This document shows, piece by piece, positions 56,538 to 64,000 of a stretch of 64,000 nt of DNA. The DNA is from Lepidodermella squamata (Eukaryota; Gastrotricha). The notes under the pieces are model-generated. The model did not search any database. It was not told the DNA's origin and saw nothing but the letters and a program-made list of their open reading frames with translations. Numbering within the stretch: position 1 is the stretch's first letter; every line of letters begins with the position of its first letter. Position numbers and translations under genes: made by a program. The stretch covers positions 3,038,001-3,102,000 of the forward strand of contig JBLDXI010000019.1 in the NCBI GenBank assembly GCA_047495785.1, read 5' to 3'.

Positions 56538-57419
56538 TGTGCTTCGATGATTGGAAATTGTCTTCAACAAGCGCGGTTAAATGCAGCCTGTTGTGATTAA
56601 TAATGGAAAATATTTTTATATATTCATCAACCGCGAGAACGCGGTTAAAAGGCTTTTAGAAGAGTTCGAGTGGGAGTAGAATTCCCGATAGTATTCACTC
56701 TTTTCGGACCCAAAATGATAGCGCACTTACTATGGAAGCATAACAAACTCACACTAAACAAATCCGAATTCCCATATGTGACTTAAAAAACCAGCAGCCC
56801 TCGGCTAAAAAATGATCCATGGTCTAGGCGACAGAATTTGTAATAGTTCGGAGGGCAACAATTAGGGCAAAATCAATATTACAAACCGCAGCAGATGGTG
56901 ATCGATTTCAGGCCGTCTAAATTGAATGCCACGAAATTATCAGCTTTTTCAGGGCTTCAGGCTTTGAACTTATTTTCGTAATTAGTTGACGAAATCGAAT
57001 ACGAATAGTAAATTGCAAATTTCTCACCTAATTTAAATTTAAATTTTTCTTTTAAACCTCCGGATATTTTAAAGATTTATAAAGATCTCTGTCCGGGTTT
57101 AGCAAATGAAAATAAATAGGATTGATAATATCGAACTTCAGGTGAAGATGAACTCATCGCGGTTAAGTTTTCTGCTTTAGCATTACTAACGAGCTAGAAG
57201 CTAGAATAACGGAAGCAGTGCTGATTTCTGATAACGATTTCCTCAACAATTTGATCCTTATGTCTTGCCAACAATCAATTTATTTCGAATTTGGTTAATC
57301 ATTCAAATCTGACAGCTGCAATATCTATCATCACTTCAATCATAAGACATTGTTTGGTTAATTAGTTTCATTTATTCCGAAAACATGGCTACAAATCATT
57401 AGTATGTTCAGTCATGGTT
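56538..57419. other. Intergenic between two - strand genes
   Basis: No coding signal. A TATA-like ATATATAAAAATAT on the - strand near 56610-56623 probably serves the membrane protein gene. Confidence 0.45.
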
Positions 57420-58571
57420 TCACTTGGCGAAGACTCGGCGTGCCCTGTAGTACTTCTTGCAGGAATTGCTAGTCTCTTCTTGGTAGCAGCAAGCATACCA
57501 CGAAACCTCATCCTCGAAGTAATGTTCGCGCTCGCTCATGAAAGTGCTGTAATGCTGAGCCGATCCAGCACCTTGCTGCCAGTCGGTAACCAAAATGCCA
57601 TTGCTGTCGTAGTAGCACTCTTGGCCAGATTGTACGTGATAGCCTTGAGGAGCCGAAGTTTCAAAGCAGGAATAAGTCCTCTGGCTAGAAAGGGTAGCTC
57701 GAGAGAACGTGGTGGCATAAAGCTTCTCGTTTTTACGCATGAAGATTTTACCGTCGATCGAAGCCACGTTAGCACTGCAGCTGACAGGCGCATTGATCCA
57801 AGGGGTCCATTGGAACCAGGCCTGGCAAACGCCCTCCTTGAACCTGCCCAAGCTGTTGCTGTACAAATGCAGAGCTGGGACGAAGGGTGAGAAAACGGCA
57901 GCTTGGTCCTCAAAGGCGTGCACCAAGCCGTTGCGCAACTTCCACGGCTTGATAGAAAGAGCTACGTATGAGCTGGCTAACATAGGATCCTTGATGCCAA
58001 TGGAAGCAAGGCTTGGCATTTGGATACTGTGGACCATGCTGGGACTGTAGGGTATGCCTGATGCAATTAGGACACGTTCTTCGAAAAGGCGAGTCTGAGG
58101 ATCAAACCAGACAAGGGAGATATTGACGAGCGACAGTTCGTTCGTCAGAGCGATCGGTGTTAGATCTCCGCTCGTGATATCGATTGTAGATCCTGGGACG
58201 ATATTTACAATCTCAGCAGCAGGCTGAGATGGGATGATAGTTACGGGTTCTGCCGGCAGGCCGACTCTGTTGCCGTCAGTCTTTATCAAGGTGACTTCGA
58301 CTGTCGTTGGCCCCAAGTTGTCAAGGAAGGGCGGGTAACAGATAGCTCGAGGTACGCCGAACAGAGGCGCATCAATGAGGCCAGTGAAAGTCTTCCCGTC
58401 CAGTTTACATTCAATTGTATCCGAGCAATCTTTGATACAATCGCCTGTGAAAACCAGAGGTTCATGGCCCATTATAGATACCTGCGTTGCTTCGCTTTTG
58501 AAGTTGCCGCAAGCATCCGAGAATGCAGACCCGAGAATAAGAAGGCTAGCTACAATTGTAAGCTTTATCAT
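57420..58571 (-). CDS. Secreted AMOP-domain protein
   Basis: One open frame of 383 residues from the ATG at 58571; the frame is open upstream but without an earlier ATG. Signal peptide MIKLTIVASLLILGSAFSDA. The first 230 residues are beta-rich with a cysteine-dense patch (CIKDCSDTIEC) and an Ig/IPT-like region, not firmly assignable. From residue 249 the AMOP pattern is clear: CQAWFQWTPW, CFETSAPQGYHVQSGQECYY-DSNGIL, and the closing DEVSWYACCYQ...SCKKYYRARR. AMOP domains occur in extracellular adhesion proteins such as mucin-4, susd2 and isthmin. The usual DP-CC double cysteine (QQCCYD) is QECYYD here. Intronless, unlike its neighbours. Confidence 0.85.
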   Translation of the reverse strand: MIKLTIVASLLILGSAFSDACGNFKSEATQVSIMGHEPLVFTGDCIKDCSDTIECKLDGKTFTGLIDAPLFGVPRAICYPPFLDNLGPTTVEVTLIKTDGNRVGLPAEPVTIIPSQPAAEIVNIVPGSTIDITSGDLTPIALTNELSLVNISLVWFDPQTRLFEERVLIASGIPYSPSMVHSIQMPSLASIGIKDPMLASSYVALSIKPWKLRNGLVHAFEDQAAVFSPFVPALHLYSNSLGRFKEGVCQAWFQWTPWINAPVSCSANVASIDGKIFMRKNEKLYATTFSRATLSSQRTYSCFETSAPQGYHVQSGQECYYDSNGILVTDWQQGAGSAQHYSTFMSEREHYFEDEVSWYACCYQEETSNSCKKYYRARRVFAK

Positions 58572-58627
58572 TATTAGACTTGTAATAGCAGAGGAGAATG
58601 ATGGTAGCAAATGATGTTTTCTGAGCA

Positions 58628-58635
58628 ATTATATA
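58628..58635 (-). promoter_or_regulatory. TATA box of the AMOP gene
   Basis: TATATAAT on the - strand, about 57 bp before the ATG at 58571; it confirms that translation does not start further upstream. Confidence 0.65.
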
Positions 58636-59334
58636 CCCATTTTATCCGCGCTACGGCCTTCGGCGAATTCCGGTGTGCAAAAAATGAGCGATGTCACACC
58701 CAAAATACTTGTAAATCTGCGTAATAACGAGATAAGAAACTGGTTACACCCTTTCCGCCGTTGAGTTACCATAAAAGCGATAAAAGCCTTTATAAGAAAT
58801 ACGAGATAGTAGCGAGAAATGTAAACTAAAGTTTGATGGCCTGCCGCTACCTATTAGCAAACGAATGACGAAGGTTGATGAGAAATCTTCAAGTCGGTAG
58901 ATAACGAATTACGGGAATTTCTTCGTTCTTTTATCAGCAGGTAATTATTCTTCATCCGGAATTCGCCAAACACTGTGAAACGTTGCCGACAACTCAACTT
59001 ATACACATTATTCACCTGAAATTGTAAAATAAAGCTAAACTCATATTCACATTTCATTCGCAAGTCAACATATAGCGATTAGATAACATCATCACAAGTG
59101 AGGCATACGTTTCATATACATATCCGTGAGTCGGCTATTGCAGATGTAGATGTAGCACCTATATCGTACTGGATGTAACACTTACCTACGTCAAAATGGG
59201 CTCACAAAAAGCCGACCCTATACAGTTATGTAGTTGCTCATTTGCGAGGCAAACTTCGCCTCAAAATCCACACCTGTAGTCTCTATCCTTCACTGGTACT
59301 AACAAGAATGTGATTCCGTAACTCGAATTAACAA
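58636..59334. other. Intergenic, nothing recognised
   Basis: No supported gene or repeat. Confidence 0.4.
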
Positions 59335-59757
59335 TTCAACTGCCAAAAATGAACTGCGGGGTCAGATATTTGGTTCCTAATCATGAGTCTGTCAACATTT
59401 CTTTTATTTCGGGTCAACGATGCGTCGTAGGGCAAAATTTAGGGCAAAAGACAACAAGGAACGCACATAAAACAGTGAAGTTTCGATTGTTGCGAAGAAA
59501 TCTGGGTCGAAAAATTAGGTCTAAATCTTGGGTATGATTTTTGACTTTATTTCGACCAAAGCCAAGATTTCGACTTTATTTAACAGTCATTTTCAAAGAC
59601 CTGCTCAGACCTGGTGGCCCTAAATTGTGTGTCAACAGATCCGCCGGGTCATGGCCTACATTTTGCCCTAATACGACGTATCGTTGACCCGAAATAAAAC
59701 AGACTCAGGATTTTGATCCAAATATCGAAACCTCGCAGTTCATTTTTGGCAGTCAAA
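59335..59757. mobile_element. Inverted-repeat element near the receptor gene
   Basis: Arms of about 110 bp at 59335-59455 and 59650-59757 are imperfect reverse complements (both contain CTGCCAAAAATGAACTGCG and TTATTTCGGGTCAACGATGCG-like sequence). Interior non-coding. Confidence 0.72.
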
Positions 59758-59830
59758 GTGTTAACGCTAGTAAAATTGATATCACCCTATTTTAGTAGAG
59801 GGGAACGGGACCCGAAATAACCATCGATAA

Positions 59831-62796
59831 TCATATGGCAATTCTACCATAGTGTAACGACGGCATTATGAAGAACATAATAACAGGTGTAGACAATATG
59901 CAGGTCAGGTAGGCAATCATCACAAGCCGATCTGTGACGTTGGCCAGATACATCCATTTGCCTCGAACAATTTTTGTATGCCTCGATCGCTTGATCATCA
60001 TCAGCGCCTCCTCAACCAGCAAAGCTGATAGGTGAAACACACATTTTTGGGATACATATCAATTCAATGAAGCATACCTTGCCTTCGTTGTCGAATAGTT
60101 TTGTCAAGTTGCAGTTGGCTCAATTGCCTTTCTTCCGCCTTCCTCCGCTCAAAGGTAACAGCAGCAGCCGATAGTTCACTCAACTTTGGTAGATTGCAAT
60201 GAGAATTACTTTGTTTTTTCTTATGACGACTGGGCACAGGGACCTTCCGATTACTAGCAGCCGTCGAAGCTAAATTCGCGGCTGCCTCTATGGCGGCTAA
60301 ATGGTCCACCGGTCCATTCCCGTGGCTTTCAACGATAATTCTCGTAAATTGGTCGATTCTAGGCGGAGGGACCGGTGGGGCTGGAAGGGGTGGTAAAGGC
60401 GGCAATTTCTTTGCAGGATCTCCTCCGTTCATTTCTTTCGTTTTTTCCCCTTCGATAATTTTGGGTGGCCTACGCATGCTGTTCTCCTCCTCAGAGCTAT
60501 CTGAGTCCTCCAAAACTACCCTAGCCGGAGTCCTGGGGCGTGAAGAGCTCGATTCTGAAGTCGGGGTCTTAGCTAAGCCATTGGCGATTGGCTTCGATTT
60601 TTTAGATTCGTTGCCTTCATCTTCACTCTCCAGAGCATCGACTGCTTTTTCAGCAGCTTCAATTATCTTTGCTGGGTCAAAGCCTATCACCTGTCCAATA
60701 GTAATCGCTAGCGATAGCAAACGTTCCGGCATGGGCTGAAACGGGAAATCCGGGAATTCGTTATTGATAGGACTAACAATGCTCACATTCTTCTGCTCCC
60801 GTTGCCATAGCGACATGAAGACGAAACCTTCGCCTAATATAGCCATTCCGATGAAAGTCATCTGAAACACAGAAAGCGTGTATAACCGTAATATAAGTCT
60901 TAATATTTCGGTTTCGTCACCTGCATGATGATGTACATGGATAATAGGGGGATATTGTCTGCGGTACGGGGCATGTCTCCAGCAACCATCAGTTGAAAAA
61001 CGGAATAGGCCAAAAGACAGGTGAAACTACGCCAAAGATTGCGAGATGCCCTCACAGTTCACTGAAATCTTACCTTATAGGAATCTAGAGGAAAGAAACT
61101 AAACAATTTAATGAAAATAAAGCAAACGTTACCTTCTCCATCTCGTCCTTATAGAAAAACAATTATTTACGAAAATTACTCAAGGCTAAAGGTTTACCGT
61201 TGGCAGCATGAAAATAACCATTTCCATTATTCCTGAAATCAAACAATTATAAGAAATACTGAATCCAGAGATGAATTGGGGATTCTCACCAATTATGACG
61301 GATGGAAGGATAACATTCATCTTGTAATAGGCCGTTTTTCTCCGGAGATGAAGCGAAAAAGTGATCTAGTGACAAAATTATGACCTTGGAATTTTTTGTT
61401 GGATAAGATTACTCTACTGAAGTATTCTCCAGGAACTTCGTAAGTGATATTGCTCAGGACCTGTGTTAAAGGCTATGCGATGGAAGGTATGTGCTATTTT
61501 TCAAGATTTACAGATGCCTCCATCCCAACCAACAGCCATTGTTCGTTTTCGACCCAATGAAGAGTGGACGCTAAAAATTTACAGTAATATGAATGACTCT
61601 CTCATTGAAATAGTCTTCATCAAAGCCAATACTTGCGTTCTCTTCAGGAATCGTAAAAACTTGCCACGCAGTTGTGTAGAGCCAAGATTCAATCAGAAGC
61701 TCGCAAATTTGCTCGTCATAAGGAAAGTACCTTACAAAATAAAGAGTTTCTACATATTTTCATTATTTCATGTTCGAAACAAACTTCAAATCAATGTCGC
61801 ATAAAGTCGTGAATGTGCCTTGAAGCCATTGGTGAAACAATGAAACGCGAAAATTCAGCAGGAGTAAAGGCTTACTTTCCTGTCAAATTTCCACACAAAA
61901 TCATTCCAATAAATTCAGAGCTCATTATTAGGCTTACCGGATAATATTGACACAAGCCATTGCTTATAGAACATTACTAATTAGGTTTGATTATCTGAAT
62001 TTCGAAACAACTCACCTGTTAACTTGAATCTTGTGCCCCCTGTTTGAAAATTATTTTGCACCAAACCGTGAAAAATCCTTGAAACTTACGCCGTCCTCAC
62101 GACTCCATAAATATCGCCTGTAATCGAAAAATGTAAAGATGGCGTTAGCCTAGGAAAATTCCTACCTGTATTAACCAAAGCTACATCCGGCCACCACAGC
62201 TTTTTGAGTTAAGTTTCAGAACAATCATTCGAGTAAGGCATATTTTACCTCTTCAGCTGTGATATTTAAGGAAAATGTGTTCAGCCATTCCGATATATAG
62301 AATTCCTAAGCATACCTGGTACCAGGAACTTCGGTACACAGCTCATGTTTGTATTGTTGTAGATCATGAAGTCGTCTCTCCAAGCTATGATCAAGTAACC
62401 AGTCAGAATCATGGTTTCATCCTTCTCAACCTATTGAAACAAAAATGTGAAACATCGCAGATAGCTGACTTCATATTTTCATACAATGTTATTAACTCGC
62501 TGAAGTACCAATGAAATGTCAACTTCGACTGGTTCCGTTGCATCCTTTCTCGGTCTTATTTGCTTTTTGTAATTGGCGAACAGATAGTTGTAAATTTCCT
62601 TCTCGCTGACTGAAATGACGGATTTTCTTGAAATTACTTTGCAAAATAACTTAGCTATTTTACCAAGGCATTTTGCTAGCTCTTCGGAAGTGTCTCTTAC
62701 TAGAAGATCCGAGGTGACATTACTTGAATTTTGAGCCATGATGCCGTGCACGGCCCCAAATAAAACAAGAATCAGCACGTTAAGTTTTGTTGTCAT
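59831..62796 (-). CDS. Cys-loop ligand-gated channel subunit, 19 exons with microexons
   Basis: Exons (5' to 3'): 62485-62796, 62316-62430, 62249-62256, 62166-62199, 62090-62117, 62016-62039, 61938-61962, 61876-61879, 61785-61818, 61633-61730, 61512-61570, 61413-61460, 61290-61365, 61198-61232, 61133-61147, 61074-61084, 60921-61026, 60078-60861, 59831-60024. They total 2010 nt, one frame, 669 residues. Signal peptide, then RPRKDATEPVEVDISLVLQR (typical nicotinic start), LWWPDVALVNT, Cys-loop C190-DIDLKYFPYDEQI-C204, WVENEQWLL, LRRKTAYYKMNVILPSVII (M1), DEMEK before M2 (cation-type linker), SMYIIMQMTFIGMAILGEGF (M3), a 260-residue loop with Ser/Glu and Pro-rich (PPLPPLPAPPVPPPR) parts, and M4. 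No vicinal cysteines, so a non-alpha type nicotinic-like subunit. Ligand unknown. Several acceptors are weak (AAAAAG, TATAAG). Confidence 0.85.
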
Positions 62797-64000
62797 GCTC
62801 TAATGTTTCGATAATTCACATATGACTATAATGACTGGGGTTTTTCTGGAAGCCTCGATTTTATTTGATGTAATTCGATACCATTTACAGACGATTTTGA
62901 GCTACGGATTTGTATGCGTAGAGAGTAGACGGGTCAATATTTACTCGTGTTAGCACGAGTTAGTTCAGCAAAATACAATAATTCGGTGTAAATATAGGCA
63001 AATATAGCGAATTCTTATATTCTTGGCTAGGAAAAATATAGGTTCAGCAGGTTCATAAAATTGGTGCCACCGTATACCGTATATTTGATTTTATTTCTCG
63101 ATGAAAACAATGCGATTAAAAGAAAACATCTTCATGATTTTACTTTTTGAGGGTGGGAAGGTGGAAAATCTTTGGATGTATGACTTTGAAGTACTTCGAA
63201 GCTTCCATAATTATATATCATTAGCTCTTATCGACGTGACGATATCGAATAGGGCCAATTTTCGCACCTGAAGATACGTTTTTTCAAATTCGATTCATTA
63301 CCAAATTTAGCCATGAATAGTTCTTTGGCAAAACGCTCGAATCACGTGATTTTTCAAGACGACAGACGAAAAAAGTTGTGCTTTTAATGACCATAATATC
63401 AAAGCTTTGAAGCAAGGGTGAATAGTTTTGTTCGTAGCCTCATCCAGTCCTATCGCAATCCACGGTTTATCGACAAGCTTCAGGTACTCAGCTCCGTAAC
63501 TGACTGATGCTCCATATATAGATAACACCCACAGTGATTCCTTCAACCATAACGCCAGCTTTGATCATTCCCAAAATACTGAACCTTTCCGTCTGGTACA
63601 TCACAGCATTCGGAGGCGAGGCGAGAGAGCGTTGTAGGAAACATGAAAAAGAGTGAGTTTACATTCCGATAATAAGCGAACACCAAAAAACTGTGAGAAA
63701 AACATGAATTGTCAGGTGTTTTGGACGCATTAAAGTCGATTAATTTTCCCTGTGAAAACATTGGTTCACAAGCTAATCCAGGTTCCTACTTATGATTAGC
63801 CACTATTCAACCGATCGATGTGGATTTTACAGGAACACCTGACAAAAAGGCTTTCTTAGAAATAGAGCGATAAGGATTAACTAGGTCTACGCGCACAGTC
63901 GAGCAGTGAATCACCCCTTGACATCGCCAAGACGGCGGGACACCCACGCTAATATCCTTGATTCTCAACAAGGGTTCTCGATAAGGCTTCTCTTACCGAA
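62797..64000. other. Right end of window, no gene recognised
   Basis: Two consecutive - strand frames (63543-63761 and 63307-63546) are open and could be exons, but neither has a recognisable domain or clear splice partner. A gene could extend beyond the window. Confidence 0.35.

Noticed and set aside
63307-63761. Open frames that vaguely suggested a transposase (IAIGLDEATNKTIHPC)
   Set aside because: No catalytic triad or terminal repeats could be identified; resemblance too weak to name.

Overview
The window is animal genomic DNA. Split genes have very short introns (mostly 48-65 nt, GT...AG, often ending TTTAG, ATAG or CAG). The evidence includes signal-peptide precursors, two Cys-loop ligand-gated channel subunits, a mucin-like membrane protein, an AMOP-domain secreted protein, a mariner-type transposon, a LINE fragment and many small inverted-repeat elements. 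I infer an invertebrate, probably an ecdysozoan such as a nematode; the sequence does not prove the phylum. No bacterial features (operons, Shine-Dalgarno sites, CRISPR) are present.

The dominant content is a dispersed family of at least 16 small two-exon genes for secreted peptides of about 79-125 residues. I found no name for the family. Each has a signal-peptide exon, one short intron in phase 1 at the same place, and a second exon coding a helical stretch followed usually by C-x9-C and a conserved tail. Two subfamilies are visible. One is entirely on the + strand with the tail FY-L-WAQ-LA-D-IMAGN (1.7, 14.2, 16.0, 26.8, 35.7, 40.4, 51.3 kb). The other is entirely on the - strand with FY-LQQ-ARRI-like tails (0.4, 2.5, 6.3, 11.8, 12.5 kb). 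Divergent members sit at 9.1, 10.9, 25.2 and 42.6 kb, and broken copies at 31.8 and 43.0 kb. TATA-like boxes lie 40-110 bp upstream of many of them.

A second candidate peptide system is the gene at 48.1-49.2 kb. It has a signal peptide followed by 32 tandem decapeptides, 31 of them exactly KRGEENYQEA. If KR is cut as in neuropeptide precursors, it releases many copies of one octapeptide. A short relic of the same coding unit lies on the - strand at 5.8 kb.

Other genes: three ankyrin-repeat genes (3.8 kb; 29.4 kb; a deletion derivative at 44.0 kb); a compact intronless Cys-loop receptor (7.0-8.1 kb, -); and a 19-exon Cys-loop receptor with 4-, 8-, 11- and 15-nt exons (59.8-62.8 kb, -). The right side also holds a multi-exon Ser/Thr-rich membrane protein (52.6-56.5 kb, -) and a secreted AMOP protein (57.4-58.6 kb, -).

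The middle (17-38 kb) is rich in mobile DNA. It contains a LINE 3' fragment, several TA-flanked MITEs, a 1.08-kb foldback element, a block of repeated palindromes and two copies of a CGACAATTCGGC-rich inverted-repeat element. It also contains a 2.29-kb mariner-like transposon with intact 27-bp terminal repeats, a spliced transposase gene and a second, convergent spliced gene of unknown function. Similarity between 26-32 kb and 35-47 kb shows segmental duplication of blocks that carry the peptide and ankyrin genes.
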